DNA from: Oscillospiraceae bacterium
GTDB taxonomy: Bacteria; Bacillota; Clostridia; Oscillospirales; Oscillospiraceae
Direction of reading: 5' to 3'
Assembly (NCBI GenBank): GCA_017936205.1
Contig: JAGBGB010000025.1
Coordinates: 1 to 8,353, forward strand
Length of the DNA: 8,353 nucleotides
Shown here: one piece after another, positions 1-5,624 of the stretch
Position numbering within the stretch: the first letter of the stretch is position 1
Layout: each line of letters starts with the position of its first letter
Made by a program: the position numbers and the translations under genes
The notes under the pieces: generated by a model
Databases searched by the model: none
What the model saw: only the letters and a program-made list of their open reading frames with translations
Told to the model about the DNA's origin: nothing

Positions 1-485
1 CCGATCCCTCGGATCCTTCCGATCCTTCCGATCCTTCCGATCCCTCCGATCCTTCTGATCCCTCCGATCCTTCCGATCCCTCCGATCCTTCCGATCCTTC
101 CAATCCTTCCGATCCCTCGGATCCTTCCGATCCTTCCGATCCTTCCGACCCCTCGGATCCCTCGGATCCTTCCGATCCCTCGGATCCTTCCGATCCTTCG
201 GATCCTTCCGATCCTTCGGATCCCTCCGATCCTTCGAACCCCTCCGATCCTTCGGATCCCTCCGATCCTTCGAACCCCTCCGATCCTTCAAATCCTTCTG
301 ATTCCTCTGATCCCTCTGATCCTTCCGATTCCACTAAGCCCGGAGACGGAGATGACGATGATGACAATGATGCACCCCAGACAGGTCAGTTGAACTGGCC
401 CATTCCTGTTATGGCTGTTTTGGGTATCCTTCTGTTGCTGGCAGGTATCGTTCTGAGTATCCGCAGGAAGAAGGAGACGAAATGA
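1..485 (+). CDS. C-terminal end of a sortase-anchored surface protein with an Asp-Pro-Ser repeat stalk (partial, 5' end outside window)
   Basis: The open frame enters the window from the left (first full codon at 3) and ends at the TGA at 483-485. What is visible is only the wall-spanning and anchoring end of the protein. It begins with about 36 three-residue D-P-S units, followed by a short acidic patch (K-P-G-D-G then five Asp, N, D). Next come an APQTG sorting motif (372-386), a hydrophobic segment of about 20 residues and the basic tail RRKKETK. This is the standard order of a sortase substrate: stalk, sorting motif, membrane span, positive tail. The repeats probably hold an unseen N-terminal domain away from the wall, as Ser-Asp repeats do in staphylococcal adhesins. 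The sortase gene at 482 overlaps its stop codon, so it is the likely cognate enzyme. The function of the missing N-terminal part is unknown. Confidence 0.85.
   Translation, partial: DPSDPSDPSDPSDPSDPSDPSDPSDPSDPSDPSNPSDPSDPSDPSDPSDPSDPSDPSDPSDPSDPSDPSDPSDPSDPSNPSDPSDPSDPSNPSDPSNPSDSSDPSDPSDSTKPGDGDDDDDNDAPQTGQLNWPIPVMAVLGILLLLAGIVLSIRRKKETK
3..326 (+). repeat. Tandem 9-bp repeat encoding (Asp-Pro-Ser)n, 36 units visible
   Basis: Thirty-six consecutive 9-bp units of the form GAT-CCN-TCN run from the left edge with no length change. Four units have Asn for Asp (near 102, 237, 273 and 291) and one has Ser for Pro (near 300); a DST unit at 327-335 ends the array. Pro and Ser codons vary synonymously (CCT/CCC; TCC/TCG/TCT/TCA), while the protein unit is almost constant. 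The array continues outside the window, so its full length is unknown. The encoded chain should be an extended, highly negative stalk. Confidence 0.93.
372..482 (+). other. Cell-wall sorting signal with variant motif APQTG
   Basis: The codons at 372-386 give A-P-Q-T-G, followed by QLNWPIPV, a Leu/Ile-rich membrane span, and RRKKETK at the end. Alanine replaces the usual leucine of LPXTG. From memory, 'PQTGQLNWP' endings are common in clostridial surface proteins; I could not check this. Cleavage would be between Thr and Gly. Confidence 0.8.
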
Positions 486-1147
486 AACGGTATCTGGGTG
501 TGATCCTGATCTGTGTAGGAACTCTGCTGATCTCTGCCTCTCTGGGGCTGCTGACCTTCAACTATTTAGAGGATCGGCAAGCCGGTGAGGCTGCCAAGGA
601 CAAGCTCAACTCCCTTGTGGATCAGATCCGACTCCAAAAGGAGGAGCTTCCTCCTCAAGAGGAGGATGTCTCGCCCCTTACCCCGAGACCGGAGCAGGAG
701 CTGTGGCTTCCGATCCCCACAGAAGCAGACCCTTCGGAAGACTTCGTGATGGAGGAGTTAGAGGTAGACGGCAACGGCTATATCGGCTATATCAGCTTTC
801 CTACCTTGGATCTGGAGCTTCCGGTCATGTCCCGATGGACAGAGGAGAAGCTATATTCCTCCCCCTGTCACTATTACGGAAGCATCCAAGGGCAGGATCT
901 GGTGATCATGGCACACAACTATGATCGGCACTTCGGTCGACTTCCGTCCTTGATGCCTTACGATCCTGTTTCCTTCGTAGATGTGCGAGGGAATACTTAT
1001 GAGTATACGGTTATTCTGGAAGAGACTCTCCCTGCGGACTGTGTGCCTGAGCTGACAGATGGGAGCTACGATCTCACCCTGTTCACCTGTACCTACGGCG
1101 GTGCAAAGCGGATCACCATCCGCTGCAATCGCATTGTTCCCGATTGA
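482..1147 (+). CDS. Sortase (cysteine transpeptidase), membrane-anchored, 221 aa
   Basis: Sortases cut surface proteins at LPXTG-like motifs between Thr and Gly and join them to the peptidoglycan cross-bridge or to another pilin. Residues 4-28 form a single N-terminal membrane segment. Residues 30-95 are a charged, Pro/Glu-rich spacer, and the catalytic fold covers about 98-221. The expected catalytic residues are visible: His145 in 'MAHNY', Cys203 in 'TLFTCTYGG', and Arg210 at the start of the following strand 'RITIRC'. The ATG overlaps the upstream TGA (ATGA), and a GGAG sits five bases before it, which supports this start and translational coupling to the APQTG protein. The length is normal for a small single-domain sortase. 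I do not assign a class: 'TLFTC' with a short gap to Arg fits several. It is probably a housekeeping-type or substrate-dedicated enzyme rather than a pilus polymerase. Confidence 0.93.
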   Translation: MKRYLGVILICVGTLLISASLGLLTFNYLEDRQAGEAAKDKLNSLVDQIRLQKEELPPQEEDVSPLTPRPEQELWLPIPTEADPSEDFVMEELEVDGNGYIGYISFPTLDLELPVMSRWTEEKLYSSPCHYYGSIQGQDLVIMAHNYDRHFGRLPSLMPYDPVSFVDVRGNTYEYTVILEETLPADCVPELTDGSYDLTLFTCTYGGAKRITIRCNRIVPD

Positions 1148-1163
1148 ATTCTGAAATACCTGC

Positions 1164-1212
1164 TGCTGCCCTGAGAGAAGGCTTACCTCCTCTTGGGGCA
1201 GCATTTTAATTT
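1164..1212 (+). terminator. Rho-independent terminator after the sortase gene
   Basis: Bases 1164-1181 pair with 1186-1203 in an 18-bp stem with a 4-base loop (CTTA). The stem has two G-T wobbles and one A-C mismatch. It is followed directly by TTTTAATTT. It lies 16 bases past the sortase stop, so it ends the surface-protein/sortase transcription unit and separates it from the giant adhesin gene. Confidence 0.88.
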
Positions 1213-1249
1213 AGCCCTCACCTTTCCCATGCGAGTTATGGCATAATGG

Positions 1250-1459
1250 CAAATTCCGATTTATCGTACCATTCGTAGGGGCGCGCATTGCGCGTCCGAC
1301 AACCACCAAGAATTGGTGGTTGTGAAAAATGTTGCGATTTTGGGGAAAATACATCATTTTCGGTGGTTTTTGTATTCATGCCGTTCCGCCATGAACCGGA
1401 CGCGCAATGCGCGCCCCTACGAAGGGGGTAAATCAAACTGTTCGGTAAATCGGAATTTG
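1250..1459. mobile_element. MITE-like palindromic intergenic element
   Basis: The element has two nested pairs of inverted repeats. The outer arms are 14 bp (1250-1263 and 1446-1459) and match exactly. The inner arms are 27 bp (1272-1298 and 1397-1423), also an exact match, carrying TTCGTAGGGGCGCGC. The arms are GC-rich and each contains its own small palindrome (CGCGC-ATT-GCGCG), while the core is AT-richer. It has no credible coding sequence. A non-autonomous element of about 210 bp with long perfect arms fits a MITE moved by a transposase elsewhere. I recall related 'CGTAGGGGCG' repeats scattered through Oscillospiraceae genomes, but no search was possible. No clear target-site duplication is visible. 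Confidence 0.72.
1299..1323. repeat. Short perfect hairpin inside the MITE-like element
   Basis: ACAACCACCAA (1299-1309) is followed by GAA and its exact reverse complement at 1313-1323, an 11-bp stem with a 3-base loop. It directly abuts the left 27-bp arm. It is not followed by a T run, so it is unlikely to be a terminator and is better seen as part of the element's structure. Confidence 0.7.
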
Positions 1460-1617
1460 TTGCATGGTGATTCTTGCAAAAGGAGGCACATGGGTCGGTA
1501 GTGGATGCTGCTGATCGGAGCGGTGTATTTCCGAAGAAAAGAGGCGTGAATCGGTCTGTTTTCCTGTTTTATGCCACTTTTTTAAAATTTTTTTCAGATA
1601 AGTCCATATACAAGCGG

Positions 1618-1655
1618 TTTTGGTAACGCTTTGGTTACGTCACAGGAGTTATATT
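1618..1655 (+). promoter_or_regulatory. Possible activator-dependent promoter: tandem 11-bp repeat plus -10-like box
   Basis: TTTTGGTAACG (1618-1628) is followed without a gap by CTTTGGTTACG (1629-1639), 9 of 11 bases alike. They repeat with the period of about one helical turn. TATATT at 1650-1655 could be a -10 box. There is no good -35 box at the expected distance; the second repeat lies there instead, as when a bound activator replaces -35 contacts. The same bases also form a small inverted repeat (GTAAC/GTTAC). The assignment rests on pattern only. Confidence 0.35.
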
Positions 1656-1704
1656 AGGCTTATTAGAATGAGAAAGTGGAATAAAATGAACTTTTTGTGG
1701 TTTT

Positions 1705-1710
1705 AAGGAG
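1705..1710 (+). promoter_or_regulatory. Shine-Dalgarno AAGGAG fixing the adhesin start at 1718
   Basis: AAGGAG ends seven bases before the ATG at 1718. The frame is also open from a GTG at 1697, but that start would place the ribosome binding site inside the coding sequence and has none of its own, so ATG 1718 (protein start MEHNSV) is preferred. Confidence 0.85.
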
Positions 1711-1717
1711 AAGTAAT

Positions 1718-4700
1718 ATGGAACACAATTCCGTGATACAGACCCAAAAATACAAAAGAAGAAAGAAGATCAAAGCCCGACTACAGAAGGTCGTCATGGT
1801 TTTAGCTTGTGTGGTAGTGTTCTGTACGACGTATGCACTGATCCTGCCTGCGATTACGACTAAAACAGACATTTTCTGTGGTCTTGAGGAGCACACCCAC
1901 ACCAAGGAGTGCTATCGTCAGGTTTCCGTGTCGGAGCCTTTGCTGATCTGTACGTCTCAAACATTGGGTATTCATAGTCATACAGAAGACTGTTGGGCTA
2001 TAGATGGCAGCCTAAGCTGCGGTCAAGCGGATTATGTAGCTCACAGCCATAATGAGCTGTGCTATGACGGAGAAGGAACTCTCCGCTGCACCTTGGAAGA
2101 GCGCAGCACGCACATCCACAGTGCACAATGCTATGAGAACATTCCTGCCGGGACCTCCGAGGCTGAGCATGTTCACAGTGAGGCTTGCTATGCTACCGTG
2201 AGAGGAGAGCTGAGCTGCACCATAGAGGAGAACGACGAACACAGCCACAATGATGATTGTTATTTCTTGGCACAGGAAGTCGTGTGCGGCATGGAGGAGA
2301 GCTCCCAAGGGAATGTGATCGAGGATGTATTCCAGACACCCCAGACACATAAGCTGATCTGCGGTGAGGTTGAGGCGGCTACCCATGTTCATGGGGAGGC
2401 TTGCTTCTGTGAGGCACAGCAAGCTCTGACCTGCACGATGGAAGAGAATGAAGCTCATGTGCACACAGAGCTGTGCTATGGTGTATGGGAACTGACCTGC
2501 GAGCGGAAGGAGCATACCCATGATGTATCCTGCTATTCGGATCCTCAAGCGGATTTGGAGAGTGAGGAGGACTGGGAGGCTACCTTCGCAGATGTAAAAT
2601 TGACCGGCAAGTGGCAGGAGGATGTCCTTGCCATTGCACAGACCCAGCTTGGCTACGCTGAGAGTCAGAAGAACTATATCATTACGGACAGTGGCTCCCA
2701 GAAGGGCTACAGCCGATACGGTGCATGGTACGGGGATATGTACGGTGACTGGTGTGCTATGTTTGCCTCCTTCTGCCTGCGCTATGGCGGAGCAGAGGAC
2801 TTCCCCATTCACTCCAACTGCGGCAGATGGATCGATGCACTGGCTGCTGAGGGAGTGGAGCTTTATCGGGATGCAGACGAGGACTATGAGCCCCAGCCCG
2901 GTGATGTGGTCTTTTACGACTGGGATGGAGACGGTACCAGTGAGCATGTAGGTCTGGTAGTGGAGATCATTCCGGAGGTGAAGGCTGAGAAGGAAGAGAA
3001 TTGCCGTCCCGCACAGCTGAAGGCCATCGAAGGTAATTCCTCTAACTGTGTACAATATGTGACCTATGATCTCCATTCTGAGCAGATCCTGGGTTACGGA
3101 GATCTAAATGAGGCATATATCCGCTACAGAGCGGAGCATCCCTTTGATAAGGTTTATGAGGATGAGTCTGTAACGGTCAGACTGAGCCATCCTGTTACAG
3201 CCGGCATTCCCGAGGAGGCCGAGCTGGTGGTTCGGGAATTCCCCGCAGACTCGGAGGAATATGAGCAGAAGCGTGGACAGGCAGAGACTCTGCTGATGGA
3301 GAATACCACGGCACTGACAGAGCCTACGATCATGGAGCTGAAGCTGCTGGATATTTCCCTCCAAGTAGACGGGAAGAGAATTGACCCCACCGAAGCTGTA
3401 GAGGTGGTCATTGAATATAAGACCTCTGCGGAATGGACCCAGCCCCTGCGGGGAGCTCTGGTTTCTTATTCTGAGGAAGGGGCACAGAAGCCTACAGTTC
3501 AGAATACGACAGTTGATACTCAAGGGAATGTTCGTTCTGCATTTAAGACGGAGTCCCTGAGCCAATACGCTGTGGTCCTGACTCGGACACCTGCAAGTTC
3601 ATACATGAAGCAGACCGATGTGGAAGAGGATGATCTGGATATCCTGTTAGCTCGTCCATATGCTCTGATCGATAAGGGTTACGCTCTGACGGTAGAAGGC
3701 TCGGAGCTGGCTGTGATCCAATTGGAAAGCATGGAGGTAGAGGGGACTACATATCTCTCCGGTGCAGACCGGGTTGAACGGTGGCACTTCACCACTGCAG
3801 GTACAGATGCCTTCTACATCAGTACCATGATCGAGGAAGAGACCCATTATCTGCGCATGGTCAAGGAAGAGGATGCTGCAGCATATCTGGCACTGACCTC
3901 TGATCCGGAAGAGGCAACTGCCTTCTCCGCATCTGTGAAGGCGCCCAATGTAGTTCTCTTTGGAGAGGGCTCCTTCCTGACCATTTCACCCAATTCCATC
4001 CGCAAGAGGGCGGTGGATTCCTCTATTAGCCTATATGCCGCTGCTGTCAGTCAGGTCCTCTTTGACGGACAGATGGGCGCCCACAACTACAGCGACAGCT
4101 CCAATATTAAGTATGGTGGCGCAGACCGACTGCTGGTAGAGACGGATGCAAACGGCTATGTGACTCTCCCTGCTACCCTGAGCTCCACCGGCAATTATCC
4201 CTTCAAGCTCAACGGCTGGTATGACATTATCAACAAGGTCTATTATGGAGCGGAGTATCTCGGAACCGCCATCCAGGTAACAAGTGATACGGTGTTCTAC
4301 CCGGACTATGTGGCACAGACCTATGATATCGGTAAGAATGTAGATGTAGTAGCAGATCAGCCCTATACAGCAGACTTCGTTACCACCCATGTCTTTGACT
4401 ATAACGAGCTGTTCAATCTGCAGAGCGCCTACTATGATGGAAGCAGCATTGATCTGACAGAGGACACCAGCAGCTGGAACACCAATAAGTGGTATCTGGA
4501 TCCTAATGGCTTGGGTATCGTCTTCTCCGACTGGATCCGTGGCTCGTCTTCTTCCAACGATATTGGTAACATAGGCAGAGTGTTCAATCTCGGCGACCTG
4601 AATATCTCTAAGGGCGAAGTCCGATCCACTAACTCCGAGGGTGTTACAAACTTCTCCGGTACCATTACAAGCGGCATCTGGAACGATGCTCGCAGAGATG

Positions 4701-5614
4701 CACTGTTCACCACCAGCAATGCCATAGGCAGGAACTATGTGGGAACCGGTGACTGGCTCTATTCCTATGATGAAGAGAGCGGCTACTACTATTACAACAG
4801 TGCTCTGAATGCTGCTACCTATAATCAGAGCGCCCAACGCTTCTATATTTACAACTACACAGAGCGTATTGACAGTGCGGCATCTCTGAATGACTTCCTG
4901 CCCTTTAACTATGGTCAGGCACAGTACGCAGAGAAGGACAGTGAGGCAAACTACTGGTTCGGCATTAAGAGTGAGATCAGCTTCTATCTCCCGGCAGATA
5001 GCGGAAGTCCGGACAACCTGTCTCCCACGGGAGAGAATATGCAGTTCCGATTCTCCGGGGACGATGATGTATGGGTCTTCGTTGATGATCACTTGGTTCT
5101 GGACCTTGGTGGTGTCCACGATATTGTTTACGGTGAGATCGACTTTGCGTCCGGCGTTGTCAAGACAGCCCATAACAACGCTGTAAATACTGCCAATGCT
5201 TCAAACAACTATCGCCCCGGTGTTTCCGGTACTACCGGTGTTACGACGACCGATCTGGTTCCTCTGGAAGGCGGTAAGGAGCACACCCTGACGGTTTACT
5301 ATTTGGAGCGTGGCTCCTCCCTGTCTAACTGTGCGATTTACTTTAACATCTCCCCTATGTACGAGTTGGAGATCGTCAAGAGGGATAAGAACAGCAATGA
5401 TCTGCTGGAGGGTGCAGTTTTTGAGGTCTATGACGATGTAGAGTGCACCATTCCCTCTAATCTTTTCGTTGTAGACGAGAACGGAAGCCAGATCCCCATG
5501 ACGCAGTTCACTACCAACGAGCTTGGTACGGTTCTATGCGAGGGACTTCAACCCGGTATGACCTATTATATCAAGGAGGTCACGCCCCCCCTATTCCGCA
5601 GCGGGGAATCCTGA
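1718..5614 (+). CDS. N-terminal part of a giant multidomain LPXTG adhesin / probable tip pilin (Cys/His repeats, CHAP, fibro-slime); frame breaks at a C7 run
   Basis: As given, this frame encodes 1298 residues and stops shortly after a run of seven C. Residue numbers count from ATG 1718. Residues 1-23 are basic and 24-46 form a secretion/membrane segment ending YALILPAI. Residues 54-273 are a Cys/His repeat array. Residues about 298-463 are a CHAP domain, which typically cleaves peptidoglycan as an amidase or endopeptidase, with Cys346 (DWCAMF), His410 (SEHVGLV) and Glu438/Asn440 (IEGNSSN). About 474-625 is a beta-rich domain (IPEEAELVV), and 645-765 a lectin/trefoil-like region. About 825-866 resembles an InlB-B repeat (LNGWYD). 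A fibro-slime/PA14-like domain ends near 1213, with core GDDDVWVF at 1114-1121. A SpaA/Cna-B domain starts at 1215 (YELEIVKRD) and is cut in its middle by the frame break. There is no anchor in this frame; it lies in the following one. Domain names come from motif recognition; the CHAP and fibro-slime calls are the firmest. Confidence 0.88.
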   Translation: MEHNSVIQTQKYKRRKKIKARLQKVVMVLACVVVFCTTYALILPAITTKTDIFCGLEEHTHTKECYRQVSVSEPLLICTSQTLGIHSHTEDCWAIDGSLSCGQADYVAHSHNELCYDGEGTLRCTLEERSTHIHSAQCYENIPAGTSEAEHVHSEACYATVRGELSCTIEENDEHSHNDDCYFLAQEVVCGMEESSQGNVIEDVFQTPQTHKLICGEVEAATHVHGEACFCEAQQALTCTMEENEAHVHTELCYGVWELTCERKEHTHDVSCYSDPQADLESEEDWEATFADVKLTGKWQEDVLAIAQTQLGYAESQKNYIITDSGSQKGYSRYGAWYGDMYGDWCAMFASFCLRYGGAEDFPIHSNCGRWIDALAAEGVELYRDADEDYEPQPGDVVFYDWDGDGTSEHVGLVVEIIPEVKAEKEENCRPAQLKAIEGNSSNCVQYVTYDLHSEQILGYGDLNEAYIRYRAEHPFDKVYEDESVTVRLSHPVTAGIPEEAELVVREFPADSEEYEQKRGQAETLLMENTTALTEPTIMELKLLDISLQVDGKRIDPTEAVEVVIEYKTSAEWTQPLRGALVSYSEEGAQKPTVQNTTVDTQGNVRSAFKTESLSQYAVVLTRTPASSYMKQTDVEEDDLDILLARPYALIDKGYALTVEGSELAVIQLESMEVEGTTYLSGADRVERWHFTTAGTDAFYISTMIEEETHYLRMVKEEDAAAYLALTSDPEEATAFSASVKAPNVVLFGEGSFLTISPNSIRKRAVDSSISLYAAAVSQVLFDGQMGAHNYSDSSNIKYGGADRLLVETDANGYVTLPATLSSTGNYPFKLNGWYDIINKVYYGAEYLGTAIQVTSDTVFYPDYVAQTYDIGKNVDVVADQPYTADFVTTHVFDYNELFNLQSAYYDGSSIDLTEDTSSWNTNKWYLDPNGLGIVFSDWIRGSSSSNDIGNIGRVFNLGDLNISKGEVRSTNSEGVTNFSGTITSGIWNDARRDALFTTSNAIGRNYVGTGDWLYSYDEESGYYYYNSALNAATYNQSAQRFYIYNYTERIDSAASLNDFLPFNYGQAQYAEKDSEANYWFGIKSEISFYLPADSGSPDNLSPTGENMQFRFSGDDDVWVFVDDHLVLDLGGVHDIVYGEIDFASGVVKTAHNNAVNTANASNNYRPGVSGTTGVTTTDLVPLEGGKEHTLTVYYLERGSSLSNCAIYFNISPMYELEIVKRDKNSNDLLEGAVFEVYDDVECTIPSNLFVVDENGSQIPMTQFTTNELGTVLCEGLQPGMTYYIKEVTPPLFRSGES
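1877..2536 (+). repeat. Cys/His repeat array, unit C-x7-H-x-H-x3-C-aromatic
   Basis: Nine copies of H-x-H-x3-C-[YWF] occur, with first His at residues 59, 86, 109, 132, 151, 175, 223, 247 and 266. Eight have a Cys ahead of the first His: six at exactly eight residues (C78, C101, C124, C167, C215, C239) and the end units at five (C54, C261). The unit at 151 lacks this Cys, and the one around C190-H211 is interrupted by a longer insert. Two Cys and two His per unit suggest metal binding or disulfides. The units vary in the rest of their sequence, so this is an old array. Confidence 0.85.
5585..5591 (+). other. C7 homopolymer at the exact point where the reading frame changes
   Basis: Upstream the frame reads ...YYIKEVTPP using the first six C, then L-F-R-S-G-E-S and a stop at 5612. 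With six C instead of seven, the text continues as ...VTPPYSAAGNPDYPD and runs on to the LPATG anchor at 7965. Both sides fit one SpaA/Cna-B domain, so the coding text switches frame in this run and nowhere else. Confidence 0.9.
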
Positions 5615-5624
5615 CTATCCTGAT

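Larger units (their letters stand above)
1460..1717 (+). other. Leader region between the MITE-like element and the giant adhesin gene
   Basis: This stretch has no supported gene. It holds an AT-rich tract (about 1577-1594, mixed T and A runs), a tandem 11-bp repeat (1618-1639), a possible -10 box (1650-1655), a 12-codon reading frame (1668-1706) whose stop touches the ribosome binding site of the next gene, and that ribosome binding site. I see nothing recognisable between 1460 and about 1570. Confidence 0.6.

Noticed and set aside
3..326. CRISPR-like or purely non-coding tandem repeat
   Set aside because: The 9-bp period keeps frame, has no spacers, and continues without a break into a sorting signal and stop codon.
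1236..1501. Short open frames on both strands in the intergenic region
   Set aside because: They run through the inverted-repeat arms of the MITE-like element and have no ribosome binding sites or recognisable product.
1668..1706. 12-codon reading frame (MRKWNKMNFLWF) ending at the adhesin ribosome binding site
   Set aside because: Its stop touches the AAGGAG, which could suggest a leader peptide, but the nearest AGGAG is 19 bases upstream, too far to be its own ribosome binding site, and no attenuator hairpins are visible.
1697..1717. GTG start seven codons upstream of ATG 1718
   Set aside because: It lies before the Shine-Dalgarno sequence that serves ATG 1718 and has none of its own.
2012..3076. 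Minus-strand open frame of 354 codons
   Set aside because: It lies entirely across the Cys/His and CHAP coding region, has no family-like motifs and reflects codon bias of the + strand gene.
4031..5173. Minus-strand open frame of 380 codons
   Set aside because: It is antisense to the InlB-B-like and fibro-slime regions, whose + strand text shows clear domain motifs; the reverse product resembles nothing.
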